Source: Eopsaltria australis
Taxonomy: Eukaryota > Chordata > Aves > Passeriformes > Petroicidae
Assembly: GCA_034509425.1 (NCBI GenBank)
Contig: JAVTVJ010000499.1
Location: forward strand, 310,001 to 374,000
Direction: 5' to 3'
DNA: 64,000 nt
In this document: positions 11,951-23,800 of the stretch, in pieces
Position numbering within the stretch: the first letter of the stretch is position 1
How the letters are laid out: every line of letters starts with the position of its first letter
Program-made: the position numbers and the translations under genes
The notes under the pieces: model-generated
What the model saw: the letters and a program-made list of their open reading frames with translations, nothing else
Databases searched by the model: none
Told to the model about the DNA's origin: nothing

Positions 11951-12899
11951 TTCCTCTCCAGGAAATGCTTCTTTTGTTTTATATTTAGCATGAAACCCTT
12001 CAAACTGTCAGTAAGTCACAAAGAACACTGCCCAGATCTGTGCAATTAGTTTTGCAATAAAAAATAGTAAAGGGAAATTTGGAAGGATTAAAAAAAGCCC
12101 ACTGAAGGAAGGGCAAAGCTGAAGTTTTTGACTTGTGGATGTGAAACTTCACTTTCAAAACAAAACAGAAGCACATTGAAGTTCAGGTGGCAGGATCCCA
12201 ACCATTTTATGGAAAAAAGGACTCTGAGGAGTCAAGAAATTTTTACAAAGAGTAAAATCTCTTAACAGTAGTAAAATAAAACAATAGTAAAATCCATTGT
12301 TTCTACGTAAGAAGACAGGAAAATATAATTTAAACACCAGAAACTTTCATCCAGCACCATTATGTGGAATAAAAAACCACTCCACTCTCTTTTCTTTGAT
12401 TTTATTTTTTTCCTGGAAGTTTATTTCAAAATTTCCTGTGATTTTGCAGGAATCAAATTTTGTGCTGTGTTATTAGGAATTGAATCAGAAGCCTAGCCAC
12501 TTCTCAAGAAACACAATCAGGCTGCATAGGCCAACTGGTCACAGAGAAAAGCAACACCAGGCAACACCAGAAACCTTGGTTTAAGCTAAGACCAGCTGGG
12601 AGATCAAATTAAATGTTCAAATGAGGGAGCACCGAGTCATTTAACACTCTGTGCTCCCCTCTAGGACCAAACAATTCCCTTCAAACAGCTCTGCTTAAAA
12701 TAAGGTGTGAAATTTTCCCATGACAGACTTGCCCAGCAGGTCAAATCATTAACTCCTGTCCCTTTAGATATCCTGTTATATACACAGGAAAAATAAATCA
12801 AATATTTCACGTTGCATCAATATTGCTGCAAAATCAGCAGCAGCTTATAAATCAGAGACTAAAACAAAGATATTCTGGTACAGAACCAAAACATGTCTG

Positions 12900-13043
12900 A
12901 CATGGCAGGGGCTGCCCAGGGAACTTTGGAGTCCCCATCCCTGGAGGTGTCCAAGGATCAGTGCCCTTGGCTGGTGACAAGGTGGGGATCAGTCTCAGGT
13001 TTAGAGGTCCTTCCCAGCCTAAATAATTCTGGGATCCTATGGG
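12900..13043 (+). repeat. CR1 LINE 3' end (type B-like), diverged
   Basis: GGCAGGGGCTGCCCAGGGAA, CCCCATCCCTGGAGGTGTCC and GGTGACAAGGTGGGGATCAG mark it as a type B-like tail. It ends with CCTTCCCAGCCTAAATAATT and TGGGATCCTAT. It lacks the 'aaggcgtggccgtgg' part. Confidence 0.8.
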
Positions 13044-13556
13044 CTCCTGCTTTGAACATTTAAAGATGTCCAAGAGTTTGCAAGTCCTTGAATTTAAACA
13101 CCATTAAGATGTTAGTGAAATGAGAAGGGATCATGGAGCACCATTAAATCCACAAAAGGGAACTGAAATGATATTGGAGGCAAACACAAACACACCACAA
13201 CTCCCTTCTTGTGTAAATCAGCTTTCCAGGACAATTCAGACTAGAACTGAGCCTTCAAATGCAGAGAAATCCCATTTACCTCTAATCCAATTGAAGAATA
13301 CAGTTTCTCTCCTTGCTTCCTTCCACACCTCCTCAGCCTTCCCATTGCAGTCATGTTTAACAAGGTGCAGCAGGATAATTTGGCATTATTTAAACATTTG
13401 ATTTCTGCCTACATATATCAGCTGTTCAATTGAAAACTCTGCCAATTTAAAACTCTCCATGCCTCACTACACTGTCTAATAAATACTGCAAAGCATAGAG
13501 GGTTTTTTCTCCTTACTGTTTTTTCCGACCTAACTCAAAAGTTTTCTTTTCACCAT

Positions 13557-13607
13557 GAAAAAAAAAAAAAAAAAGAAAAGAAAGAAAAAAAAGGAAAATA
13601 ACTGTCT
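13557..13607. repeat. Poly(A)/GAAA-rich microsatellite
   Basis: A run of 17-18 A is followed by GAAAAGAAAGAAAAAAAAGGAA. It is not preceded by a recognisable retrotransposon 3' end, so it is treated as simple sequence. Confidence 0.8.
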
Positions 13608-14002
13608 TCCAATAGAGATTCTCCAGAAGAGATGAAAGTGTTTGCCTTGGAGCGATCACAGCTGGGCATTAAAAAATTACAGTAATGTTTGTGGAAAAGG
13701 CGTGGGGAGAGAGTTTGGTTTGGGGTTTTCAGTTTTTTTTTTTTTTAGGGGGGGTGTCAGTTCAAATCCCCACATATTTCCTCACCACGGGCATTCCATG
13801 CAAAATCCCAGGGAGTTTCCATGAGCTTCAGTCACGAAAACCCAGCCTGTATTTAATGACAGACAACAGCTGAGCAGTAACGATGCCCTAATGTGAAAAT
13901 GATCATCACAAAATGAACGTATTAAACTGAGCTGGGAGAGCTCAGCCCTTATGATTATTGCCCAGACACAGGTGATGGTTCCCACTGCACACAGCAGCAG
14001 AG

Positions 14003-14517
14003 ATCGTGGAATCCCTGAGGCTGGAAAAGCACGCCAGGATCACTGTGCCCAACCCTGATCCCCACCTTGTCCCCAGCCCAGAGCACTGAGTGCCACGGCC
14101 ACGCCTTCCTTGGACACCTGCAGGGATGGGCACTCCAAAGCTCCCTGGGCAGCCCCTGCCAAGGCCTGAGCAGCCTTTGCATGGAGAAATTCCTGCTGCT
14201 GTCCAAGCTGAGCCTCCCCTGGCCCAGCTTGAGGCCGTTTCCCCTTGTCCTGTCCCTGTTCCCTGGCAGCAGAGCCCGACCCCCCCTGGCTGCCCCCTCC
14301 TGTCAGGGACTTGTGCAGAGCCACAAGGTCCCCCCTGAGCCTCCTTTTCTCCAGCCTCAGCCCCTTTCCCAGCTCCCTCAGCCTCTGCTGGGGCTCCAGC
14401 CCCTTCCCCAGCTCCGTTCCCTCTCCTGGACACGCTTCAGCCCCTCCAGGGCTCTCTGGCCAGGAGGGCCCAGAATTGGACACAGATCCTGCTGGCTGGG
14501 GCAGGAACTGAGCAGCC
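14003..14517 (-). repeat. CR1 LINE 3' end (type B), long near-consensus copy
   Basis: The 3' end is at the low coordinate (GATCGTGGAATCCCTGAGGC). The copy runs through CCAGCCCAGAGCACTGAGTG, CTTGAGGCCGTTTCCCCTTG, GCCACAAGGTCCCCCCTGAG, CCCTCAGCCTCTGCTGGGGC and GGCCCAGAATTGGACACAGA. It is almost identical to the copy at 61563-62040 over about 400 bp, so this subfamily looks young. Open frames of up to 191 codons cross it on both strands because the sequence is GC-rich and poor in stops; they are not genes. Confidence 0.93.
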
Positions 14518-15761
14518 CAGACTTTCCAGAGGCTCTGGAAAAGCCAGACCCCTGTTTAAAGGCTTCTGAAGGAAGATTCCGAAATCACCATCAGCAAGAA
14601 AGTTTCTGGGCACTTGAAGTGATTCAGAACACACAGACCTGAGTCTGTTCGTGTTATGTGAAAATTGAATCCTACAAAATCAAGTTTTGATCAGGCTGAA
14701 GTTCTGTGCCTTGTTTTAAGCAGCTACTTCTCACAAAAAAGCAGATTAAACCGGAGCAACAGGGAGCAGTTTCCATCACAGTTTATTTGTCTACATGTGA
14801 CAGTCTCATATAAGGATTCAGAAAATAATTCTTAGTGCTAGACTGAGATAAGGAGAAATGAGGAGGTTTGGAAAGTTACATGACAGGGAGAGCAGGTAAA
14901 TAAAGGATCCCTGACCTTCCATATCACCAAAACACAGGAATTCTGTGTTTCCAGATTGTTGCTACAAATACAATATTGTCAATAAAAACTAAAATTGAGC
15001 AGGCAACATAAATTACTGGGGGAGTCCGAGATGAAGGACATGACTCTGAGGAAGATTTTAAATCCTGCCAGTTGTAGTGTCTCTCTTAGCTCTTTGAAAG
15101 TCAAGCTTATTGCCCTTCAAATTATTGCCCTTCAAATAGAATTGCAAAGCCTGATTTCCTCCAAAGGTTAAATATTTACATTTTAGGGCTTCCTAGTAAA
15201 GAAACAGACTCATTTTGTATGAGCTGCCTTAGTACTAAAATCTAGTGGCTCTACTAAGCTGCAAATGTGTTTCTGAAGAGAAAACCAGAAAGGAAAGGTT
15301 GTGGCCTTCCAAGTCTTAGCGATGCTTAGAACAGATGCAGAATGTCTTCATGACTGAAGAATAAACCAGAAAGTTCATGACTGAAGAGCTGCAGTGGCTC
15401 TGCTCACAGGGATAGTCCATGGCTATAAATCAACATATGAAAGCACAGACACAGTGGCTGATGATTTTTAGGAGTTCAGCCCTAAAATTATCACTGGAGT
15501 TAGAGCTGCAAGTCCCAAAGCCTGAGCAACTTTTCTGAAGGGGACGCAAGGTGTTTCAGGACACCTTCAGGGGAGTTTCTGCTTTCCCTGCACCAGGAGT
15601 TCCCTTCTCATCTGTGAGCAGCACCTTTAGGAGCCTTGGAGGAAAAGAACCAGCTCAGTTCTCACAGCCTTCACTCAGCAAGCAATGGCACAGGACAGTC
15701 AAATCCTAAAGGAATCAAAGAGGATTGATTTCTGACACCCTAAAATCCAACACATGGGCTG

Positions 15762-16195
15762 GAGAATCACAGAATCCTGGGATGGCTGAGGCTGAAGGGA
15801 GCACAGGGAGCACAGGGGGCACCTGGTGCCACCTCCCTGCTCCAGCAGGGCCATGCCAGAGCCCAGGGCACAGCATTGTGTGCACACAGCTCTGCAATAG
15901 CCCCAGGGAGGAGAGGCCAGAGCCTGTGTGCACAATCTGTTCAGGGCTGGCCCCTGGCCAGGGCAGAAGTTGTGCCTCCTGTGCAGGGCAATTGCTGGGC
16001 TCAGTCCCTGCCCGTGGCTCTGGTGCCATTGCTGGGCCCCGCAGCAGAGCCTGGGCCCTGCTCGGAGCCCTCCCTGCACACAGGGACAGCCAGGCCTGAG
16101 GGCCCCTCTCAGCTGGGGCTCCTCTCGAGGCTGAGCAGCCCCAGCTCCCTCAGCCTTTCCTGGGCACCCAGATGCTCCAGGCCCTTCCTCATCTT
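15762..16195 (-). repeat. CR1 LINE 3' end (type C), antisense
   Basis: It starts with GAGAATCACAGAATCCTGGG and GATGGCTGAGGCTGAAGGGA. It continues through CACCTGGTGCCACCTCCCTG, AGCTCTGCAATAGCCCCAGG, GGGCAGAAGTTGTGCCTCCT and CTCCTCTCGAGGCTGAGCAG, to GATGCTCCAGGCCCTTCCTC. It is nearly identical to the reverse complement of 50646-51058. The differences seen are an extra GCACAGGGAG decamer and a few substitutions. Confidence 0.92.
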
Positions 16196-19100
16196 GGTAG
16201 CAGAAAAAGCTTGGGAGTCCAATGCCTGGAAGAGACTCATTCCTACCCAGATCCCACAGTCTGGTGATTCCAAGGCTGTTGGGATCTGGGATTTCCTTCT
16301 TCTCCAGAAGCAGCTTCCTGCCTCATCCCTCCCAGCACAGCCACAGGGAAATCCCAGGATACTTGGTCTCTCCTGCCAGGGCTAAAGTCTGTACATTAAC
16401 TCAGATGAACCTCGTTTCAGTGCCCATATTTCATGAATAACTTACCTCTCACCGCAGGGAAATTCATCTTCTGCTGCCTCAAAGTGCTGCTGGTGGCACT
16501 CAAAGACACTTTGAAGAACTAAACCCTTCAGAGGAACTTAATGGCTCCACTACAACTCAACAACATCAAGGACAACTCTTTTCCCTGTAGGATCAAATGC
16601 AGAGCTCCCAACCAAATGCAGCAAAAGTCTCCATAAAACACACAAATGACTCCTGTTCCCAAGAACAGAGGCTTTCCCTCAGGCAAGAACCTGGTGGCAT
16701 TTCTCTCCTCTCCCTGGATCTGTACAGCGCAGGGCTCAGGGAATGATCAATGAGCTCCAGGTACTCAAATATGCATTTTCCCCAGTTAATTTCCTGCCCA
16801 ACAGTAATAGATCAAGATCTGAAACTATTTTATTTCTAAAATAGCCTCTTAAGGTGATTTGTAAGGCCCCTCAGTGATTCAATTTTTGTAGCAGAAGATT
16901 GTTAGGCTGAATAAAAGACAGTAACTAATAGAGGGGGCCTTGAAAAACAGGTGAAGAGGTTTATGGCTGAACAGTCCTGGTGGCACAAGCGACCAGTTGT
17001 GTTTTTTACGGAAATAAAACTTACTGAAGAAGTCACCCCCACCCACGGTAGTGACAAAGACCATTTAAATGTTTTTTATTGCATTCTGATAAATAATACC
17101 CATCTGCTGAAGACTTAGGAAATTAAATCCATATTTGGATGAGCAAGTCTCCTGATTAGCCTCAGTTTTAGTTTGTGAAATTTCATTTCAGAATGAAACA
17201 AAAGCACTGAGCCAGCAGCGAGATCCATATTCCACAGTGCAGGTGTCCATGGCTCATCTCTTGTTCCACAGTCAAGCAGAAAGGAAGGAAAAGGAAGGAA
17301 ATTAGTCTGAAACCAGAAGATTGGAAGAACTCCAGTGATAAGTCCAAATAGAGTTTAAAAAACCAACATTAAATAATCAAGAGAGCATTCCTTCATAGCC
17401 ATACATCCCAAGAGAAGTACTTCCAGCATCCTGTTTGCATCTCCTCTGGGATAAACAAACATTATTCCTCAAGTGAGTCAGAAGGGATGACTTCATGGAA
17501 CAACTCCAGGAGATTTCCGGAGTGGAGGCTTCTAGAAATCCTTATCCCCAGCATTATGGTTGGAGTCACTGCTCTTGAAGGTCTTTTCCAATGAAATCGG
17601 TCCTGTGATTCCACTGGCTCTACACCAAACACAAGTGGGACTCCAGTGTTGACATTTTTAGTGTGTGACAGGGGGTTTAACAGGTCCCTGGGTCAGGGGA
17701 AATGGGGGACAGGTGACATCAAGCCCAGTCCTCCCCCTCCTGCCCCTGAAGAACCCCCTTAAACACAGCCCAAATTTACAAGGTACCAAACGGACCAGGA
17801 TGGGCTTATCTCTTGAGTGTATGAATTCAGGATTTTTGTCACTAGTCTTTTACAGCTAAAAATCTTCAGGAGAAACATAAGGACCTTCAACTGTTCTTTG
17901 CATTCATGCATAAAAAAGTGCAAAACAACTTTAGGTTAAAAGCAGCCCCCAAAAATCTTCAAAAACTCTTCAAAGATTCCAAGGTATGAAACAGATCCCC
18001 ACAACTCACAGCCCCATTACACAGCTTCTGAAAACCCCAGGAACAGATCCATTGCAAATTTTGTGGGTGGATCTTCACATTGGCTTTTGCTTTTTGAAAG
18101 GGATCTGAATGATTTTTGCCTTCTACTCGTTTTTAAGAGTAAAGATTAAATTATTGGTGTGTCCCCCCAGCTCACATTTGTATTTTTGTGAAAGGTACGG
18201 ATTCAGTTTTAATGCTGGGCATTTAGATCTGTTAACCGGCAAATAATTGCTGCTGGATTGGTTTGGTGTGGCATAAAAGAGCAGAGAGTTTTGAATTCAG
18301 CAGCCTTCTCTACTAGCTAAAAATTGCTGCTAAATTTTTTCTTTGAGTCACAGACATTGGATTAGAGAGAAAAAAATGGGGAGAAATTTGATCCTGTGTT
18401 TGCACCTTCCACCTCCCTGATTCCTTTAGCCTCAGAGTTTGCCTCTGAATTCAATAGAGCAGCACCGGAAAAATAAAAGAGATTTTAGCTGACCTAATTT
18501 CACGTATTGCACAGCTACAAGTGACATTTCTACTTTTACTTAAGCTAAAAGATTATGAAAAAAATCAAACCTTTGCAGCATTTCTCCTGTTTGGAAGAGA
18601 GACAACAGCAGGAATTGTAAAACCAGATCTCTTTCTTTCAGAAAACCAAACCAAAAATACTCAATATGCCCCATCCACACTCAAGCCTAACATTTATTCT
18701 GGTGCACCACAGGATTGAACAAAAGGATTACAGGATGAAAGAACTGGAATTAGACACTGAATGGGCTCATCAAGAGTAAATTAGGACTGATGGGATGGCT
18801 CTGTAACAAAAGAATTGGGGTTTTTAATAATTAGGGGGGTGGGTTTGAATACAAAGGGACCACAGTAGATGCGAGGTGCTTGAATTTCATCAGGAGCAGA
18901 TGGGATCCTGGAGAAACTTCCTACCAAAGTCTAGGAAAAAAGAAGCCTGGCCACTTCCAAGGCACTCCTGGATGAAGTTACTTTGGGACATCATTAATTG
19001 CTGTGGCTGGGGAGGATTTGGTGACTTGGGAGGTCAAGCAAAACATGTGAAACAGAGAAATGATGAGCTAATGAAGCAAAATGCAGCAAGAGGGGCAAGA

Positions 19101-21506
19101 AAGAGTCAACATCCACAGCTCCCACCAGGAAAATGGAGAATTGGCATGCTGGGTGCAAAGAAACAGCCCATAATTTCTGCCAGAGCTGATTTTTTGTTTA
19201 TTTGTATTTATTATTCTGCTGTTAAGAGAACTACACTGGTTGAAAATGGCAATTACCAGAAGGATACATCTTTCCTATGTTATATTTCAGGTTGCAAATT
19301 CTGTTCCTGCACACCAGAACTCCTCCAGGCCCAGCCCTGAAGAGAGTTTTCTATTTAGCTGTAAGAACCAGATTTTAAAGTAATTATTCCTGTAAGCACT
19401 GCCTCGTTAGCTGGGTGCCATTTGCTGAGTCACCAGTCCCCCACCTTGGCTTCAATCCATTTCCAGCTCGTTTTTTCTCTGTTACAACACCGTGAAATTT
19501 ATCCAAAAGTGCTTTTAGCTACATTTACCCTTTCCTGAACACAGTGTGGGGGAGGAAATCAGCTCAGTTTGTATCAGGCTGCTGCATGTTCCTCAAGAAA
19601 CAGCATTTCTGAACTGTACCCTCCTGAAAAAGCAGCAAAAATTTTGGCTACAGGCAGCAAATTTGCACTCATTAAAACAAAGCTCCCCTATTCAGGCCAT
19701 ATAAGAGAACATTACCAAGGATAAAATCAAGTGTGGGTTCTGTGACAAATAAATTGGCACAAGCCAGGCTAAAAAAATCCACCCAAAAATTATGTTTAGA
19801 ACCCTTTGAAGTAAGGGAGTTATTTACTCAGTTATGTGACACTGCCATTAATGAGCCGTGACCCTTCCCTTCCTCTGAACCACCTGGAAGAAAAAGGGTC
19901 CTGAACAATCTTGGGACAAGGACACAGAGATGAGAATTTGTCATACGAGTACAAAGGAACAGAAATGGAAACCTGAGGGATCCCTTTTCCCCTTCAGGAG
20001 ATCAAACTATTCCTGTCCTGGGCCATCTGTGCTTTGCACACTTCACCATCGTTTGAGCCTAACTAGAAATGGCTCCCCAACCAAAAATCCCCATTTTATT
20101 CTCCTCAAAGACACCTTTTTGGAGAAATGTGATGCTGCCAACATGAGCACAAATAAAAAAAATCCCACTGAAAAGTGCTGCTTTTGTTTTTTTTCAGCCT
20201 CTCCACAGCTCTCCCCAGTCCCACGATCCTGCTTTCCTTCCCACAATTATTCCCACTGCTCTGCCATGTCCTCCCATGCTGCTGGACATGCCAGAGGCCA
20301 CCCTGCTGCCTCTCCTCCACCCAGCCCAGCATTTTCCTCCTCAAACCACCAAGGTCAACCTTCCCCAGCCTGATGGCCTCACTCCTCCACTGCAATAAAT
20401 TATTAAAATCCAGTTAATTGTACGCCAGCACACAGCAAATAAGTGAAATATGAGCAGCTCGTCCACTTCGGTGTCAGGAGTGACAATGATTATGACAGGG
20501 TGTAAAAATGGAGAAAATTAAATTAGCTTTCTTGTACATTATGGGCACCAGATAGAACATGGGGTTGGGCTGGGGGGTGGAAGGGAATAAAAGGACATTT
20601 GGAGAGCAATTAGGAGAGCAAGAAACAGAAACTTTCGACTCGATAGCAAAAAACAAAGTATAATTCAAGCAGGATTGAAGACTTCCCATGACAGCAAAAT
20701 TGCTTTACTTTCTAACTGACAAAATAGAGGTTTCTGAACCAAAATCCAGCTGCCAAAGTCATAAATTTGTACAGTTACAGCTCTACCCACATGGAGTGCC
20801 TTGGATAATGAGCAATTTCATTACAGACATTCTGAATTCACACTCAGTTTTCACTTAGCCCACTCATTATTCCCAAGAGTATTCAGGAGCAACTCTGACA
20901 GACTTTGCCCTTCAATGCTGTTGAATTGTTCAAAAGAATAAACCCTAATCAGTTATCCAGGGCTGTAATTTGTAATTACCAGAGATCACTTGCAGGACAC
21001 ATTTCTGGTGTCTTTTAATGGAATTCAACCAAGATACTCTGAGGAGGAACACGAACTACCAGTGCCATGTTTCAGGGTTCCTGAAGTCTGATTTCTCTAG
21101 AAAACTCTCACTGTGGCTTTTTTCCCCAAGTTTTTGGTCATTAACAATTCTCTCAAACTCCTGTTCCATCCGCAACTGCTGATTTACAAACAAAGTAAAG
21201 TTTAATGTTAAAGCTTACACAATTAATAAGACAAAACCAATTTTGATGCTTGAGTCCAACACTGAGTAATCATAACTGAGGATTTTATCTTGCCTGGTAA
21301 ATCAACAGCTTCAGAAAACATAATCATCAGTAGATGCTGAAGCCATGAAACACAAAACACACCCAGACCTTTCTCTCTTGTAACCTCTTTTCCTATCAAA
21401 CTGCTTTTCCAAGTAATAATTCCATGGGGGGAAAAAGAGCATTCCAATGAAATTCCAGAGGCATCCCAGCCCTCCCACAGCTCCATCCCCTCAGCCAAAC
21501 CCTTAC
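16196..21506. other. Unique block downstream of the signal-peptide exon; putative intron
   Basis: Apart from a weak CR1 tail near 17.5 kb, no repeat or gene was recognised. If the minus-strand exon at 21507-21625 is real, this block is its downstream intron. I looked on the minus strand for a following exon that accepts a phase-1 junction and saw none I could defend. The 154-codon plus-strand frame at 18876-19340 and the 147-codon frame at 19930-20373 have no domain or splice support. Confidence 0.4.
17495..17616 (+). repeat. Probable degraded CR1 3' tail
   Basis: GAACAACTCCAGGAGATTTC and the final CTTGAAGGTCTTTTCCAATG, then CCTGTGATTCCA, resemble the sense 3' end of old CR1 copies. The middle part does not align convincingly by eye. 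Confidence 0.45.
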
Positions 21507-21597
21507 CTTCATCATTCTGGGCCAGAGCCCGTGCCAGGACAGCAGCGAGTGCTGTCCCCACTGTGAACCATTTCCAGAGACAAAGCTGCTGGACCAT
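21507..21597 (-). CDS. First coding exon of an unidentified secreted or membrane protein (signal peptide)
   Basis: The minus strand carries an ATG at 21597 in a strong start context (GGAAAATGG: A at -3, G at +4), followed by 30 codons and one base before a near-consensus splice donor, GATGAAG|GTAAGG, with the GT at 21506-21505. The peptide begins MVQQLCLWKW. It continues with the hydrophobic core FTVGTALAAVLA and a small-residue cleavage motif (ALA, residues 24-26), and ends QNDE. That is the n-, h- and c-region order of a classical signal peptide of about 26 residues. A phase-1 intron straight after the signal peptide is common in extracellular-domain genes (Ig, EGF, FN3 types); this is family knowledge, not proof. 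The gene would run toward base 1 and past the left edge, so this is a partial gene. I do not recognise the protein. The open frame reads through the donor to 21223, but that part is intron-like. The alternative is a chance ORF with a chance donor. Confidence 0.6.
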
Positions 21598-21625
21598 TTT
21601 CCGTCAAACTTCACTCAAGGCAGAG
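21598..21625 (-). other. 5' UTR part of the signal-peptide exon, with upstream splice acceptor
   Basis: Just upstream of the ATG the minus strand reads CCCTCTTTTCCAG|CTCTGCC. The pyrimidine tract and AG (at 21627-21626) form a good acceptor, followed by 28 untranslated bases. The ATG exon would then be an internal exon of 119 bp (21625-21507), with at least one non-coding first exon at higher coordinates. No upstream exon or promoter was identified. Confidence 0.55.
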
Positions 21626-22154
21626 CTGGAAAAGAGGGATTTAATACATTTGTTATTCAACCTGCACAAAGCTGAGCCACTACAATCTATGTCACGGGTA
21701 TCTACATAGGAGATACGCAGTCTCTAAGAGCATGGCACTGTTTCAGCCATAAAAATAAATAAAATAAGGAAGGAGAACCCCATTAGCATTAATCAAGATG
21801 TGTGTACTCATTAGCCTGATAACTGTTCATGCACAGCTCTCCAAGTCAAGAAAAAGCAAGGTTCTAGCTTAAACCAGGTCTGATTTCCAAAATTTGCCTA
21901 CAATAAAGTATTTATGTTATCCTTCCTGCTTTCAAGCACTCTGGAGAAGCAACTGTAGCAGAGAAATTACACTGATTAAAATGAGGGTTCACTGCTAAAG
22001 GTCAGAGGGACCCAGGATTCAAAGGCATTGCCTAGGAAAAATGGGAATGATCCCTGAGGATGGCCTTCTTTAAGGACACAGGACGTTGGGTCATGACCAG
22101 GGAAATGGGAAAATTACCACCACCACCAGACCAAAAACCCCCTCACAATTAACA

Positions 22155-22385
22155 AAGTAAAATTAAAAAAAAAAAAAAACAAAAAAACTAAGGAAAACTA
22201 AAAAAAAAAAATAAAAAAAAAAAAAATCAACCAAACAAAAAAACCCCAAAAGTGAAACAAACAAACCCCAAGAAAAACAAAAAACCAAACCAAAACAAAA
22301 CCCCACAACCCTCTTCCTTTTTTCCCCCCTCAAAACAAACAAACCACCCAAACATACAAAAATTCTCCCCCCCCCCCAAAATCCC
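22155..22385. repeat. A/C-rich low-complexity tract with an 11-C run
   Basis: Long A runs are separated by C or CC (AAAAACC, ACAAACAAAC, CCAAACCAAAACAAAACCCC). There is a run of about 11 C at roughly 22367-22377. The minus-strand frames here encode Phe/Gly/Leu-rich low-complexity peptides and are artefacts. It could be the degenerate A-rich tail of an old retrotransposon, but no body was recognised. Confidence 0.85.
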
Positions 22386-22767
22386 CAAGACATATCTGGC
22401 TGAACTCCAGTGCTTATTTGTAGTGTGGAACACTAGAAAATTACCAAAAGCTCTGGTTCATGGTTCCAAGAAAAAGAATTAGCACAATTATGCAGCCCAG
22501 AATGGAACAATTTTAAAATATTCCTTGGGATAAATACAGTGACAGGAGCACAGAATGAAGAGAGACTTTCAGCAATATAAACCAAGTTATTGTATAAAAA
22601 AAATAGCTGTATTTATTGAAAATCAAACAAGCTTGCAAAACAATCGTGTGCCGAGAGTTTTAGAGGAAATCTTGTGGGGTTTTTTCCACAGGATAAGGAA
22701 AGCAAGCAGGGAAAGGTAACAAACCAGACTGAGTGGCCCATATTTACTGAAGTATTTAAGGTGGTTG

Positions 22768-22882
22768 ACAATATATATTAATATTATTATATTAATTAAT
22801 AGGTATTATAATTAAATAATTAAATAATTAAATAATTAAATAATATAATTATATTATATATTATATTATTATGTATATATGC
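22768..22882. repeat. AT-only tract with (ATTAAATA)4
   Basis: About 115 bases are almost entirely A and T. Four exact ATTAAATA units lie at 22811-22842 and are flanked by TATATTAATATTATTATATT-type sequence. The tract is rich in short palindromes and likely to unwind easily. Confidence 0.9.
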
Positions 22883-22904
22883 ATTTTTAGTTTGCTTGCA
22901 GGAC

Positions 22905-22980
22905 AGCCCACATGGGTGAGATCTCTGGGACATCAGAGGTTTTTCCTAATTCAATGATTCTATTCTGTGATCTATGAGGA
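22905..22980 (+). repeat. Possible CR1 3' tail fragment
   Basis: 'gaggtttttcctaattcaatgattctattctgtgatctatga' matches the pattern of a sense CR1 tail (GAGGTCCCTTCCAACC, then ATTCTATGATTCTATGA). It is directly downstream of the AT-only tract. Short and diverged. Confidence 0.45.
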
Positions 22981-23451
22981 TCCCTCACAGCAAGCACAGC
23001 TCCTTTTCCCTATGTAAAAACCATGGATTGCAGGTGATTTTATTGGATTTGAATACCAACATTCTGGAGAAATAAAGGGCAACAGCAAAATAATTTCAAA
23101 TTCCACACTGCACATGTTGCTCCACTTCTCAGTTGGGGGTTAAGATTGGAGAGAGACTTTTCCAAGCTCCACCTCCCCTCAGGTTGGACTCTTCCCAACC
23201 TGACCAGCACCAACAGGCAGCAATTCCAGAAAGAACTTCAATATTGGCCATCAAACAAGTGAAGCTGCAGCACAGATCTCATGGGACTGGTTCATTCCCA
23301 TTTCAGACCAATGTTTGTCTTTGCAGAGCAGCTCCAGGTCACAGAATCCAGGAATTCAAACCATTCAAAGCACCCTTCTTCCTCCTCTCTCCTCCTTCTC
23401 TTCCTTTGCCCATCCACAGCTGTTTCTGTCCAAATTCCAGCAGGGAATTGC

Positions 23452-23800
23452 CGAGTCACAGAATTCTTAAGGTTGGAAACGACCATTTGGGTCATTAAAT
23501 CCAACCATCAACCAGCACCACCATGGTCACCACTAATCCATGTCCTCAAGAGCCACATCCACACGTGCCTTGAACACTTCCAAGGTTGCAAACTTCACCA
23601 CCACTGCCCTGGGCAGCCCATTCCAGTGCTCTACAACCCTTCCCATGACAAACTTTTCCCTAATATCCGATCTAAGCCTCCCCCAGCACAACTTGAGGCC
23701 GTTTCCTCTCACGCTCTCACCTGTTCCCTGGGAGAAGAGACCCAGCTCTCCTCTCCTCACTATCAGCTCCTTTCAGGGAATTGTAGGGAGCAACCCCGAC
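23452..23800 (-). repeat. CR1 LINE 3' end (classical CR1 subfamily), antisense
   Basis: It begins GAGTCACAGAATTCTTAAGG. It then contains CATTAAATCCAACCATCAAC, CATGTCCTCAAGAGCCACAT, CCTTGAACACTTCCAAGGTT, CCAGCACAACTTGAGGCCGT and CTGTTCCCTGGGAGAAGAGA. It is closer to the widespread avian CR1 consensus than to the GC-rich type B copies, and moderately diverged. Confidence 0.92.

Noticed and set aside
18876..19340. 154-codon plus-strand frame in unique sequence
   Set aside because: No recognisable domain, no good start context or splice signal. A length of this order is expected by chance somewhere in 64 kb.
21223..21506. Continuation of the signal-peptide frame beyond the exon (124 codons in total)
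   Set aside because: A near-consensus splice donor follows codon 30, and the residues beyond it show no domain, so the extension is treated as intron.
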